A stretch of 64,000 nt of DNA from Bacteroidota bacterium (GTDB taxonomy: Bacteria > Bacteroidota > Bacteroidia > Chitinophagales > Chitinophagaceae), in contig JABDFW010000007.1 of assembly GCA_013286305.1 (NCBI GenBank), positions 1 to 64,000 on the forward strand. Direction: 5' to 3'. Below the pieces are notes generated by a model. That model searched no databases. It saw only the letters and a list, made by a program, of their open reading frames with translations, and had not been told where the DNA came from. The translations under genes were made by a program, and so were the position numbers. Positions 34,908 through 44,208 of the stretch are shown piece after piece (the first letter of the stretch is position 1; each line of letters begins with the position of its first letter).

Positions 34908-35080
34908 GCCGCAGGCTATAAGCAGTAAGCTATACGCTATAAGCAATACAAGTTTAACCGTTTCTGGCATACAGCTAACAGCTTAAAGCTCATTAGTAAC
35001 CATCCCTAATTTCTGCACTGTGTGCAGAATGACAGTCTTATCAAAAAAATGATTGGGCTTTGGGAACTAAAAACAAACAC

Positions 35081-35527
35081 ATGCAAGTAATTTTAATTCA
35101 GGATGTTGATCACCTGGGCCAGTCAAGTGAACTGGTAAATGTAAAGAACGGCTATGCCCGTAACTATTTAATACCACGAAAATTTGCGGTAGAAGCTAAT
35201 CCGTCCAACCTTAAGCAGATGGAAGAAAAGCTAAAAGTTAAAGGCAAGAAAGAAGCAGCGATGCTTGCCGAAGTAAATAAAGTAATAGCCGTACTTAAAG
35301 AATCTCCGCTTAAAATTGGCGCAAAAACAGGCACCAGCGGTAAAATTTTCGGTACCGTTACTGCTTTGCAGATAGCCCGCGCTATCCGTGACCAGAAAGG
35401 TTATGAAATTGACCGTAAACGCATTACTATTGTTGATGACGTTAAAGAATTAGGCTCTTACAAGGCAACAATAGATTTCGGCAATGGCAAAAGCACCGAA
35501 GTTGAATTTGAAGTTGTGGGTGAATAG
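35081..35527 (+). CDS. rplI: 50S ribosomal protein bL9
   Basis: The ORF track opens at a TTG at 35060. The ATG at 35081 gives the canonical start MQVILIQDVDHLGQSSELVNVKNGYARNYLIP and 148 residues, normal for bL9. The N-terminal globular domain, the long connecting helix (NPSNLKQMEEKLKVKGKKEAAML) and the C-terminal domain (GKIFGTVTALQIARAI) are all present. bL9 stabilises the L1 stalk base and helps maintain the reading frame. It is the last gene of the operon and is followed by an intrinsic terminator. Confidence 0.97.
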   Translation: MQVILIQDVDHLGQSSELVNVKNGYARNYLIPRKFAVEANPSNLKQMEEKLKVKGKKEAAMLAEVNKVIAVLKESPLKIGAKTGTSGKIFGTVTALQIARAIRDQKGYEIDRKRITIVDDVKELGSYKATIDFGNGKSTEVEFEVVGE

Positions 35528-35555
35528 TTTTTATATATCAAAATAACCTTATACA

Positions 35556-35586
35556 AATCCCGTCATGTTTTGGCGGGATTTTTTTT
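35556..35586 (+). terminator. Intrinsic terminator of the rpsF-rpsR-rplI operon
   Basis: AATCCCGTC, loop ATGTTTT, GGCGGGATT forms a 9-bp stem (one G-T pair), followed by TTTTTT. It begins 28 bases after the rplI stop. Confidence 0.9.
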
Positions 35587-35677
35587 GCCTACATATTTAG
35601 CCACCATTCCTGCTGCCTGCTCCCTGTTTTGCCTGCTAATAAATATATCATAACAAATATTTTAATTGATTTTCAAT

Positions 35678-35685
35678 TAAATTTG
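35678..35685 (+). promoter_or_regulatory. Possible -7 box of pgi
   Basis: TAAATTTG fits TAnnTTTG and lies 49 bases upstream of the pgi ATG, after the operon terminator. No TTG lies at the usual -33 spacing. Confidence 0.4.
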
Positions 35686-35734
35686 CCATTTAACGTTCTT
35701 AGCTAACTTATTATACAAACAGATAAATTAAAGC

Positions 35735-37390
35735 ATGTTACCAAAAGTTAATCCCACCACAACACAGGCATGGTTACTACTTAGAAGGCATTTTGATGAA
35801 GAGATGAGCCGTTGCCAGATGAAAACCCTTTTTGATAATGATGCAGACCGTTTTAATAAGTTTTCCCTAAGTTTTGGCGATACCATGTTTGATTATTCTA
35901 AAAATATGGTTACCCCTAAAACGATGCAATTGCTGTTGCAGCTCGCGGATGATTGTAAAGTGAGCGAAGCAATAGAAAGCATGTTTAACGGGGAGTTGAT
36001 AAATGAAACTGAAGGGCGTTCTGTTTTGCATACGGCTTTGAGGAATTTTTCGGGCAACCCGGTGTATAGCGAAGGAAAAGATGTTATGCCCGAAGTGCAA
36101 AGAGTACAAAAACAAATGAAAGATTTTTGTACATCAGTTCACAGCGGCGAGTGGAAAGGATATACCGGCAAAAAAATAAAATACTTTGTAAATATTGGTA
36201 TTGGAGGAAGTGATCTTGGCCCGTTAATGGTAACCGAAGCATTGAAACCCTATTGGATAGAGGGTGTACAAGCCTATTTTGTAAGTAATGTTGACGGTAC
36301 GCACATTGCAGAAACATTAAAAAAGATAACCCCTGACGAGACTATTTTTCTTGTAGCATCCAAAACATTTACCACGCAGGAAACCATGACCAATGCAAAC
36401 ACTGCAAGGGAATGGTTTTTAAAACATGCGAAAGATGAGAAGCACATTGCAGGTCATTTTGTTGCTCTAAGCACTAATGAAAAAGGTGTAATAAAGTTTG
36501 GTATTGACCCTAAGAATATGTTTGTGTTTTGGGATTGGGTTGGCGGAAGGTATAGCTTATGGAGTGCAATAGGCTTATCAATAGCGTTAACTATTGGCTA
36601 TGACAATTTTGAGCAATTGCTTAAGGGTGCTTACGCAGTTGATGAATATTTTAAAACAGAAAATCTTGAGAAAAACATACCCGTGATCATGGCGCTTATC
36701 GGTTTGTGGTACACCAACTTTTTTGGTTCGCAAACGGAAGCTATTTTGCCTTACGACCAGTATATGAGCCGCTTTGCCGCCTATTTTCAGCAGGGCAATA
36801 TGGAAAGCAACGGCAAACATGTTGACCGTAACGGCAGCGATATAAATTATTCGACCGGGCCTGTTATTTGGGGCGAACCCGGCACAAACGGGCAACACGC
36901 CTTCTATCAGCTTATTCACCAGGGTACGGTGCTAATACCCTGCGATTTTATAGCGCCCGCCATAAGCCACAACCCTATTGGCGACCACCATGTAAAACTA
37001 TTGAGCAACTTTTTTGCCCAGACAGAGGCTTTGATGACAGGCAAAACAGAAAAAGAGGTTCGCGACGAGCTGGTTGCAGCAGGTAAATCAACAGAAGAGA
37101 TAAAAAAACTGCTTCCTTTTAAAGTGTTTAAAGGTAACAGGCCAACAAATTCCTTCCTGTTGAAAAAAATCACGCCGTCAACACTTGGTAATCTTATAGC
37201 CTTATACGAGCACAAAATATTTGTGCAGGGTATTATCTGGAATATCTTCAGCTTTGACCAATGGGGTGTTGAGCTGGGCAAGCAATTAGCCGGTAAAATA
37301 TTGCCTGAGCTAACCAATGATGCAAAAGTAACATCACATGATTCTTCCACCAACGGATTGATAAATGCATTTAAAAAGTTACGCAAATAA
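35735..37390 (+). CDS. pgi: Glucose-6-phosphate isomerase
   Basis: A 551-residue protein, full length for the long (E. coli-like) PGI class. Signatures include [65 protein letters not shown] (active-site region) and [17 protein letters not shown]. The catalytic Glu lies in NMESNGK and the His in [18 protein letters not shown]. It interconverts glucose-6-phosphate and fructose-6-phosphate in glycolysis and gluconeogenesis. It is monocistronic, followed by a 20-bp palindrome that could terminate transcription. Confidence 0.97.
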   Translation: MLPKVNPTTTQAWLLLRRHFDEEMSRCQMKTLFDNDADRFNKFSLSFGDTMFDYSKNMVTPKTMQLLLQLADDCKVSEAIESMFNGELINETEGRSVLHTALRNFSGNPVYSEGKDVMPEVQRVQKQMKDFCTSVHSGEWKGYTGKKIKYFVNIGIGGSDLGPLMVTEALKPYWIEGVQAYFVSNVDGTHIAETLKKITPDETIFLVASKTFTTQETMTNANTAREWFLKHAKDEKHIAGHFVALSTNEKGVIKFGIDPKNMFVFWDWVGGRYSLWSAIGLSIALTIGYDNFEQLLKGAYAVDEYFKTENLEKNIPVIMALIGLWYTNFFGSQTEAILPYDQYMSRFAAYFQQGNMESNGKHVDRNGSDINYSTGPVIWGEPGTNGQHAFYQLIHQGTVLIPCDFIAPAISHNPIGDHHVKLLSNFFAQTEALMTGKTEKEVRDELVAAGKSTEEIKKLLPFKVFKGNRPTNSFLLKKITPSTLGNLIALYEHKIFVQGIIWNIFSFDQWGVELGKQLAGKILPELTNDAKVTSHDSSTNGLINAFKKLRK

Positions 37391-37395
37391 TTTAG

Positions 37396-37453
37396 CCCCG
37401 GCTTTAAAGCCGGGGTCAATCAAAAACACAGGTTTCGGGCTTTAGCCCAAGTT
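37396..37453. repeat. GGCTTTAAAGCC palindromic repeat, copy A (after pgi)
   Basis: CCCCGGCTTTAAAGCCGGGG (37396-37415) is a perfect 20-bp palindrome starting five bases after the pgi stop. About 20 bases later comes GGGCTTTAGCCCAAG. A relative with the same inner palindrome and an outer GGCTAAAGCC/GGCTTTAGCC pair lies at 55.3 kb. There is no strong T-run, so any terminator role would be Rho-independent only in a weak sense. Confidence 0.8.
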
Positions 37454-37528
37454 CTTTACCAAAACACATACAGCAGACAATAAATTAATATAGACCGATA
37501 CAAATTTTCAACTATTATTTATACAACT

Positions 37529-38218
37529 TCATTTCACCGTTAGCTTTACCAAATATTGATCAAACCCATCTTCAAATAAAACCTCCATCCCCCAGCCTTC
37601 TTCCGTTGCTATTTTTAAAAGTGTTTTCTTATCAACATATAACCAGCTAAACCAGCCTGATCTTTTATTCTTATATTGGTATTGGTACAATATTTCACCA
37701 TAGTAATTTTCCATAACAGGTATCCTGCCTTCGTACAAATAAGCAATATCAGATGAATCGAATATAAGCTGCCCCCCCGGCATCAACAACTTCTTTGCAT
37801 GCTGTAAAAAAATGCGTAGCATTGTAATAGTTCCTGCTATTCCTATTCCATTCATCAATAAAAGCAGCGTATCAAAATTCTCCTCTTTAAAAGAGAAAAT
37901 ATCATCACAAACTATTTTTTTAATGCCGCGCAATTTCATTACTTCCGCGGCTTTTGGTGAAATATCAAGTGCAGTAACATCTATATCCTTTTGCTGTAAT
38001 ATTAATGCATGGCTGCCTGCTCCTGCACCTATATCCAGGACTTTTCCAGTACATTCATTTAAAGCGACGAGTTCAATTTTGGGCATATCGTTTTTTTCAC
38101 GATAATAAACATCAACAGGCATTTCTTCTTTTGGCCCATACTTATTATATATCCATATTTTGGTTGTTGAGAGATCATGATATTTATCCAATAGCGCGAG
38201 GCCCAATATATCTTCCAT
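37529..38218 (-). CDS. Class I SAM-dependent methyltransferase
   Basis: A 229-residue protein. Motif I is VLDIGAGAGSHALILQQ at about residues 60-76, then VTALDISPKAAEVMKLRG and a third strand FDTLLLLMNGIGIAGT, with the aspartate-containing FDSSDIAYL further on. The N-terminal 50 residues (EDILGLALLDKYHDLSTTKIWIYNKYGPKEEMP) are typical of a Bacteroidota group whose substrate is unknown. It is monocistronic, divergent from the aldo/keto reductase. Confidence 0.88.
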   Translation of the reverse strand: MEDILGLALLDKYHDLSTTKIWIYNKYGPKEEMPVDVYYREKNDMPKIELVALNECTGKVLDIGAGAGSHALILQQKDIDVTALDISPKAAEVMKLRGIKKIVCDDIFSFKEENFDTLLLLMNGIGIAGTITMLRIFLQHAKKLLMPGGQLIFDSSDIAYLYEGRIPVMENYYGEILYQYQYKNKRSGWFSWLYVDKKTLLKIATEEGWGMEVLFEDGFDQYLVKLTVK

Positions 38219-38303
38219 AAATACCTGTTAAACGTAATAAAAAATTAAGCTTTAATTTCGCTGCAATTTATTCATTAAAAACACCAGCCAGGTTATATAA
38301 TTT

Positions 38304-39089
38304 ATGCGGCAAAAAATATTGGAAATAAATGGGGAAGAAGTACCTGCTCTTGGTTTTGGAACCTATAAGCTAACCAGCAGGGATGGTGAAAAAGCTATTG
38401 AATATGCTTTATCTGCAGGCTACAGGCATGTAGATACTGCTGAGTTTTATGGGAATGAAGATGTAGTGGGCAACGCTATTAAAAATTCGGGTGTTTCAAG
38501 AAAAGATATTTTTATTACCACTAAAGTATGGCCTTCTAATTTTAGCAAACAAAGTTTTATTCCGTCAGTGCAGGGTAGTTTAAAAAAATTGAAGGTTGCT
38601 TATGTAGATCTTTTACTGCTGCACTGGCCATCTGATGAAAATACCACTCATATTGCAACAGAGCTTCTTTATAAATGCCTGAGTTTGCAATATACAAGGC
38701 TTATTGGTGTAAGTAATTTTTCGCTGGACCAATTAATTGCTGCTCAAAAAATTGCTCCTGTATTTTGCACCCAGGTAGAATATTCGCCGTATAATAACCA
38801 TAAAAAGTTATTGTATTATATACGCGAAGAAAATTTGATGCTCACTGCTTATAGCCCTCTTGCCCGCGGTGAAGTTTTAAAAGAGCCTTTAATAAAACGG
38901 CTTTCGGAAAAATATAATAAATCTGCAAGCCAGGTTGTGCTCCGTTGGCTTTTGCAACAGGATAATGTAGCGGCAATTCCAAAGGCTGGTTCGGAAAAAC
39001 ACAGTATAGAAAACATGCAGATATTTGATTTTGAAATAAGCGCTGAAGACATGCAGCAAATTTTTGCATTGGCCCGTAACAATAGTTAA
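38304..39089 (+). CDS. Aldo/keto reductase
   Basis: A 261-residue TIM-barrel reductase. The catalytic tetrad is visible: Asp in HVDTAEFYGNE, Tyr in the same segment, Lys in FITTKVWPSN and His in VDLLLLHWP. The NADPH-binding end reads AIPKAGSEKHSIENM. It is closest to the 2,5-diketo-D-gluconate reductase-like AKR5 group. The true substrate is probably a reactive aldehyde, but this is not readable from sequence. The thioesterase gene begins 21 bases downstream, so they may form a two-gene unit. Confidence 0.92.
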   Translation: MRQKILEINGEEVPALGFGTYKLTSRDGEKAIEYALSAGYRHVDTAEFYGNEDVVGNAIKNSGVSRKDIFITTKVWPSNFSKQSFIPSVQGSLKKLKVAYVDLLLLHWPSDENTTHIATELLYKCLSLQYTRLIGVSNFSLDQLIAAQKIAPVFCTQVEYSPYNNHKKLLYYIREENLMLTAYSPLARGEVLKEPLIKRLSEKYNKSASQVVLRWLLQQDNVAAIPKAGSEKHSIENMQIFDFEISAEDMQQIFALARNNS

Positions 39090-39110
39090 TTAACTCTTTA
39101 ATCATTACTT

Positions 39111-39581
39111 ATGCCTTCTATTTGGTTTAGTGAATACACCCTTGATGATATTCAGCAATTTAAGGTTGATACCATGGTTGACCATATCGGTATATTATTC
39201 ACAGAAATTGGAAATGATTATTTGAAAGGTACAATGCCTGTTGACACAAGAACCGTACAAACAATGGGAATATTACATGGTGGCGCATCGGTTGTATTAG
39301 CAGAAACATTGGGAAGCATTGCGGCAAATCTTTCAGTTGATCCTGCAAAGTTTGCTTGTGTGGGATTAGACATTAATGCCAACCATATTCGTTCAGCGAA
39401 AGGAGGTATAGTTACCGGAACAGCAAAACCCATACACAGAGGCGGTTCTACGCAGGTATGGAGTATAGAAATTGTTGATGAAAATAACAGGCTTGTTTGT
39501 ATAAGCCGCTTAACCATGGCAGTTTTAAAGCTGGAAAAAGAAAATATGGCCAACCCGTTTACCCGCGTAAAAAATAAATAA
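39111..39581 (+). CDS. PaaI-family hotdog-fold thioesterase
   Basis: A 156-residue protein with the hotdog core: NDYLKGTMPVDTRTVQTMGILHGGASVVLAETLGS. The HGG motif and the following Glu are the catalytic region of PaaI/YdiI-type acyl-CoA thioesterases, and the last strand contains IEIVDENNRLVCISRLTMAVL. YdiI relatives act on 1,4-dihydroxy-2-naphthoyl-CoA in menaquinone synthesis, which is possible here but not shown by context. It follows the aldo/keto reductase by 21 bases. Confidence 0.9.
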   Translation: MPSIWFSEYTLDDIQQFKVDTMVDHIGILFTEIGNDYLKGTMPVDTRTVQTMGILHGGASVVLAETLGSIAANLSVDPAKFACVGLDINANHIRSAKGGIVTGTAKPIHRGGSTQVWSIEIVDENNRLVCISRLTMAVLKLEKENMANPFTRVKNK

Positions 39582-39764
39582 TTATGCCTGTTGCACTATA
39601 ATGATAAGTGGCTCTGTTGCATACCCTTATGACTGCGTTTACTCCTTGCAAACTGAACAGGCGTTTGTATTTTAAAGGTGATTATTATATTCTAATATAT
39701 ATGTGCAAAAATTCATTTTATCTTTAATAAAATAATGGGATACCAAACCCGGTGAAAAACAAAC

Positions 39765-41090
39765 ATGCCTTCAGACAAACATATATCATTGGAAAGCGAC
39801 CGTAAATGGCTTTTTGAAGAGAATCCATGTGCCATGTACATTTTTGATACGGAAACCTTTCAGTTCCTTGCTGTGAACAAAGCTGCGGTTTGGCAATATG
39901 GTTATTCACGCGAAGAGTTTTTACAATTAACTGCAAAAGATATAAGGCCGCCTGGAGAACTGGATAAATTTTTACGTGCCAATATTAAGATACCTGATCA
40001 GTATGTTGATGCAGGCAGGTGGCTGCACAAAAGAAAAAATGGGGAATTATTTATCGTCCACACCTATTCACACAGCACGGAGTTTGAAGGAAGAAAAGCG
40101 AACATGGTACTTGCGGTGAATATAGATGAGAAAATAAAAACCGAAAAAGCGCTTGAAGAAAAGATACACGAAGTAGAAAATATCCTGGAAAGTATTACAG
40201 ATGGCTTTTATGCTTTAAACCGGGAATGGAAATTTACCTACATCAATAAAGAATTTGAGAGGGTTTTACAATGCAAGAGGGAAGACGTGCTGGGAAAGAA
40301 CGTTTGGGAGATTTTTCCGGCAACAAACTATCTGAAATTTTATGCAGAGTACCAGAAACCTATGAATGAAAAAATACCTGTTCACTTCGAAGAATGTTAT
40401 ACGCCGCTGCAGGTGTGGGCATCAGTTAATGCTTATCCTACAAAAGAAGGCATCGCGGTATTTTTTTTAGACATTACAGAACAAAAAAAGATACAGGAAA
40501 AATTATTTAATGATGAACAAAGCCTTAGGGCAATTATTAATAACACTAAGGATATTATCTGGTCTATAGATAAAGATTTTAAAATTGTAACTGCTAATAA
40601 AGCATTTTGGGATAGAGTTGCCCGAATGAGCGGGAAATCAGTTAACGAAATAATCAGCGACGATTATGCTCCGGGCCTGTTTAATGCCTGGCAGGAATAT
40701 TATATAAGGGCATTTAAGGGAGAAGCTTACAAAATAACCTGGATAGAGAATGATGGCGAAAGAACTACTTACGACGAAGTAAGTTTTAACCCCGTTTATG
40801 ACAGGGATAACCAGGTGGTTGGCATAAGCTGCTTTTCAAGGGATGTAACTGAACAACAGACCTACCAGGATAAGATTGAAAAACAAAATAAGCAGCTAAA
40901 AGATATTGCGTGGTTACATTCGCATAAGGTGCGCAATCATCTTGCAAACATACTCGGCCTGGTAAACTTATTTGATTACGGGAATGCCGCAGAGCCCTTT
41001 AATGCGGAAATAATACGCTTATTAATGCAGTCTGCAAATAATTTAGATACAGTGATAAAAGAAATATCTGCCAATACAGAAACACTGTAA
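39765..41090 (+). CDS. PAS-domain protein ending in a DHp-like segment without a kinase domain
   Basis: A 441-residue cytoplasmic protein. PAS domains are at about 15-125 (PCAMYIFDTETFQFLAVNKAAVWQYGYSREEF), 140-245 (ITDGFYALNREWKFTYINKEFERVLQ) and 255-370 (TKDIIWSIDKDFKIVTANKAFWDRV ... FSRDVTEQ). A coiled linker leads to LKDIAWLHSHKVRNHLANILGLVNLF at about 378-403, which looks like a histidine-kinase dimerisation helix. The protein stops 38 residues later with no HATPase domain. It may pair with another kinase or act by protein contacts. No response regulator gene is adjacent. Confidence 0.87.
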   Translation: MPSDKHISLESDRKWLFEENPCAMYIFDTETFQFLAVNKAAVWQYGYSREEFLQLTAKDIRPPGELDKFLRANIKIPDQYVDAGRWLHKRKNGELFIVHTYSHSTEFEGRKANMVLAVNIDEKIKTEKALEEKIHEVENILESITDGFYALNREWKFTYINKEFERVLQCKREDVLGKNVWEIFPATNYLKFYAEYQKPMNEKIPVHFEECYTPLQVWASVNAYPTKEGIAVFFLDITEQKKIQEKLFNDEQSLRAIINNTKDIIWSIDKDFKIVTANKAFWDRVARMSGKSVNEIISDDYAPGLFNAWQEYYIRAFKGEAYKITWIENDGERTTYDEVSFNPVYDRDNQVVGISCFSRDVTEQQTYQDKIEKQNKQLKDIAWLHSHKVRNHLANILGLVNLFDYGNAAEPFNAEIIRLLMQSANNLDTVIKEISANTETL

Positions 41091-41098
41091 AACCCCGA

Positions 41099-42568
41099 TT
41101 AATTGCCGGCAATTATCATTGCAACAGCAAACGGCTTTAATTCAATCTCAGTTCCGTTTATAACAGTTTCGGCGGCAGGCCCGTCACCGGTTGAACCATC
41201 AACCGCCTGTAGTTTCATCCCTTTAAAAGATTCCGGCAACGTTAACTTGATTGCCCGGTTGCGTTTATTAACCAACAAAACCTTGTTCCCGTTTTTTGTT
41301 TTGAAGCCCTGCGCATTGATGTTATCGTTGTCAAAATCCGTTTGCACCAATGCATCGCCCGCGCCAATATTATCGTGTATCAACTTAAGCACCCAATAAC
41401 GGGCATTAGGCTTTCCGTTTGTCCAGTTCATCATGCTCACACTGGGAAACTGGGTTGGGTAACCTACTAACTGCGACTCTCCTATTACATCAATGCCAAG
41501 GTGTGTTAATTCAATATAGAGATAGGCATACAGCGCACCGGATAAATTCCAGTAAGGCGGCGTTATAGCATGTTCTTCGTCTGCCAGTATGCTGCCCACT
41601 TCGTCTATAGTTGTTTTGGTAGTGGGTGAAAGCCTCTTGCGAATGTTTTCAATGTAACGAACCCTGTTCACAAAATTATCCGCCCTTTCAAAATAAGTGT
41701 ACTGCAGGTCATTTATAGTTTGCTCATTGCTATTAGTTGCATAAAAATGATAAGAGATCATATCAAGCGGAACACCCGGTTTATGATTCTTTGGATTTAA
41801 AAAATATTCAAACCAGTTGGGGTCGTTTTCAAATGCTAATGCAAGGCCCACAAATTTGGTTGATGGCGATACTTTTTTTATGGCACTCACTACCGCATCA
41901 TATTCTTTACAGTATAGTTTTGGCGAAGGGCCATGCTCAAATTCTATTTCGTTAAATACTTCCCAATAGGGAATACTATAATGATAACCCGATGAGTGAA
42001 GCTTACCTAACTCATCAGTGAAGCCTCCTTTTGTGTACCAGCTATACAGCCTGGCGTAATAGTCTGCAACCTGTTTCGCAGTCGTATCAACCAGTTCGCT
42101 GCCCTGCGTATAATTCCAAATAACTGAGTCAGGTTTGTCGGGATAAGCAACCGGTTTATCCGTTTTAAAAAACCATGCAGGCATCGTGCTAAAGTTAAGT
42201 ATAACAGCGTGGCCTTTTGTAGCTTCCAGGAAATCAATCGTCATGGGGTCTATATTGGTAAAATCCCACGAAGTTTTTCCATTGGCGGGAGGTTGCAATT
42301 CCGCTACAGCAAGCTTTGGATAAGGCAGCCAGGGCACATACCGCACATAGTCGGCGCCAAGATTCTTTAGAGCTGCAAATGATTGATCGTGGATGGAAGA
42401 ACCGCGGCGCAACGGAGGGTTTACCACCACCTGTAGTGTAGGCGTTGATTTTGATACCATCGTTGTTTTGCTCCAGTCAACAGTAAGCTTAGTTTGCGCA
42501 AAACCGCAAATATTTGTCACAGCAATAAGCAGAGCAGTGACCAATGTTTTATACAATTTCATATACAA
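41099..42568 (-). CDS. GH39-like glycoside hydrolase (beta-xylosidase family)
   Basis: A 489-residue secreted protein with signal ending CGFAQ. The clan-A TIM barrel has the acid/base Glu in IPYWEVFNEIEFEHG (Asn-Glu pair) and a candidate nucleophile Glu in TKTTIDEVGSILAD, as in GH39. The C-terminal VDGSTGDGPAAETVINGTEIELKPFAVAMI fits the beta-sandwich common in GH39/GH51-type enzymes. The substrate could be xylosides, arabinosides or uronides. It starts 43 bases after the isomerase stop, so they share a transcript. The NPPLRRGSS stretch near residue 50 resembles a translated GC-rich repeat. Confidence 0.82.
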   Translation of the reverse strand: MYMKLYKTLVTALLIAVTNICGFAQTKLTVDWSKTTMVSKSTPTLQVVVNPPLRRGSSIHDQSFAALKNLGADYVRYVPWLPYPKLAVAELQPPANGKTSWDFTNIDPMTIDFLEATKGHAVILNFSTMPAWFFKTDKPVAYPDKPDSVIWNYTQGSELVDTTAKQVADYYARLYSWYTKGGFTDELGKLHSSGYHYSIPYWEVFNEIEFEHGPSPKLYCKEYDAVVSAIKKVSPSTKFVGLALAFENDPNWFEYFLNPKNHKPGVPLDMISYHFYATNSNEQTINDLQYTYFERADNFVNRVRYIENIRKRLSPTTKTTIDEVGSILADEEHAITPPYWNLSGALYAYLYIELTHLGIDVIGESQLVGYPTQFPSVSMMNWTNGKPNARYWVLKLIHDNIGAGDALVQTDFDNDNINAQGFKTKNGNKVLLVNKRNRAIKLTLPESFKGMKLQAVDGSTGDGPAAETVINGTEIELKPFAVAMIIAGN

Positions 42569-42611
42569 GCGGGTTTATATTATAAGAGATAGATTGCCTT
42601 TAATTCATCCA

Positions 42612-44048
42612 TCAGCAAACTTTCACTACTTCCATTTTCAATAAACTCCCAAGTTTTTTAATTTTGGAAGCGATATGCCCAATACCAACTGCGCAGTGAT
42701 GTGCGGGGCCATATTCATTCCATTCGTTTACAAACCTTCGTGCACCAATGGAGAATTTATACCGGCTGTTCGTATTGCCTATTTCAAGTATTGGCCCGGG
42801 CACCGATTCGCCTTCTGCACATAAAAGCATGAGCGTTCCATCTCTTTTCTGTACCACTGAAAGTAATGTAACCGGCCCGTTCTTAACCGACATTTCGACA
42901 GATAGCCCATTGCCAACTTTGCCATGATATACTTCCAAAGGGCGTACTTTAATTTTTCCCTCAGCAATGGCAATATGCCCCGGCCCGTCATGGCCCATCA
43001 GAATTACATCACCCTCAAAATCCATGGCATAGTATTCTGTAAATGAGCCTCCGGCATTAAAGCTGTCAAGTATCTTCATCGCCTGTGCATTCTTTATCTC
43101 ATATTCCCCTGCTACGGGAATATTTCGTGCCGTTAGTAATGAAGCGCCCAATATAATTGAACTGATAACATCCTCGTTATCCTTAATGCCTGTACCTTTA
43201 TAATAATAAGCAAGAGAACCTAATTTATATTTCTCCACTAATTCATCAAGCGCCACAGAAGTTTTGGCTGCGCGTTCTAACTCTTCAGCAAGACAATCTT
43301 TTTGTACATCAAATAATGAATTGAATTCATCCACTTTATCCTTAATAGAAGAGGCTAAAACACCGTTTCTCAACGCAGATAATTCATCCACTTCAATAAT
43401 TTCAATATGGCCGCCAAAAAACACCAATTGTTGTGTAAGGTCTGAATAAATATCAAGCATCCCGCTGTAATAATGCCCCATAACACCAAGCCGGTTATGG
43501 CTCATTGTATGGGCTACATGCGCAGCTTCTACCCATTCTTTTATTTCATTCCAGCATTCATCTTTATCATCATTTAAAATGCCCGTTATTTGATGAAATT
43601 GTATGCCTGCCCTGTTAAATACGTTGGCTATTTCGGGAACGCAGCATGGCGAGCAATGGGCCAGCCACTCGCCTGTCATTTTAGTACGGCCTGCCATTTT
43701 GTTGAAAGACGCATAATCAATGCTTGCTTCGGGTGAAAGATTGAGTATAATAACAGGTACCTTCGCCCGTTGTACAACCGGCAAAACAGTGGACGAAAGC
43801 GCATAGGTTGTTACATACAAAAAAATAAGGTCAACATCTGCCTGGCGAAACAAATGCCCGGCCGCCATAGCTTTTTCAGGTGTGTCAATTAATCCTGCAT
43901 TAACTATTTCCGCGTTGAATTTTTGCAATTTATCAGCAACAATATCTATGTATCTGTCCAGCCTTTGCTTAAGGCCTTCAAATTGATCCCAATAGGCCTC
44001 AAGCCCTATGCCAAACAATCCAATTTTTAAAGGAAAAATATTTGCCAT
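42612..44048 (-). CDS. L-arabinose / L-fucose isomerase-family protein
   Basis: A 478-residue cytoplasmic protein with the fucose/arabinose isomerase fold. It starts IFPLKIGLFGIGLEAYWDQFEGL and contains DLIFLYVTTYALSSTVLPVVQRAKVPVIILNLSP and GEYEIKNAQAMKILDSFNAGG. The C-terminal domain VILMGHDGPGHIAIAEGK supplies part of the metal site (His, Glu and His positions are present). Ketol-isomerases of this fold convert L-arabinose to L-ribulose or L-fucose to L-fuculose; which is made here is uncertain, and araB/araD partners are not in the window. The neighbouring GH39-like and GH42 genes support pentose release upstream of it. Confidence 0.83.
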   Translation of the reverse strand: MANIFPLKIGLFGIGLEAYWDQFEGLKQRLDRYIDIVADKLQKFNAEIVNAGLIDTPEKAMAAGHLFRQADVDLIFLYVTTYALSSTVLPVVQRAKVPVIILNLSPEASIDYASFNKMAGRTKMTGEWLAHCSPCCVPEIANVFNRAGIQFHQITGILNDDKDECWNEIKEWVEAAHVAHTMSHNRLGVMGHYYSGMLDIYSDLTQQLVFFGGHIEIIEVDELSALRNGVLASSIKDKVDEFNSLFDVQKDCLAEELERAAKTSVALDELVEKYKLGSLAYYYKGTGIKDNEDVISSIILGASLLTARNIPVAGEYEIKNAQAMKILDSFNAGGSFTEYYAMDFEGDVILMGHDGPGHIAIAEGKIKVRPLEVYHGKVGNGLSVEMSVKNGPVTLLSVVQKRDGTLMLLCAEGESVPGPILEIGNTNSRYKFSIGARRFVNEWNEYGPAHHCAVGIGHIASKIKKLGSLLKMEVVKVC

Positions 44049-44152
44049 TAAAATTGAAATATATTACCAGTAAATGTAGAACAATTAATAACTCAACTGT
44101 CCTGAACTGTTCCTTGTGTTACTTTACCGTATCTTTCCCTACTATTTTACAT

Positions 44153-44180
44153 AAAAAAACTTCAGCGATGCTGAAGTTTT
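44153..44180 (-). terminator. Intrinsic terminator of the BlaI-M56-heptad module
   Basis: On the minus strand AAAACTTCAGC, loop ATC, GCTGAAGTTTT is a perfect 11-bp stem extended by TTTTTTT. It lies 29 bases after the stop of the heptad-repeat gene and before the isomerase gene, and so separates the two transcription units. Confidence 0.9.
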
Positions 44181-44208
44181 AATAAGTTCTATTTTAAGCT
44201 TCCTATTA

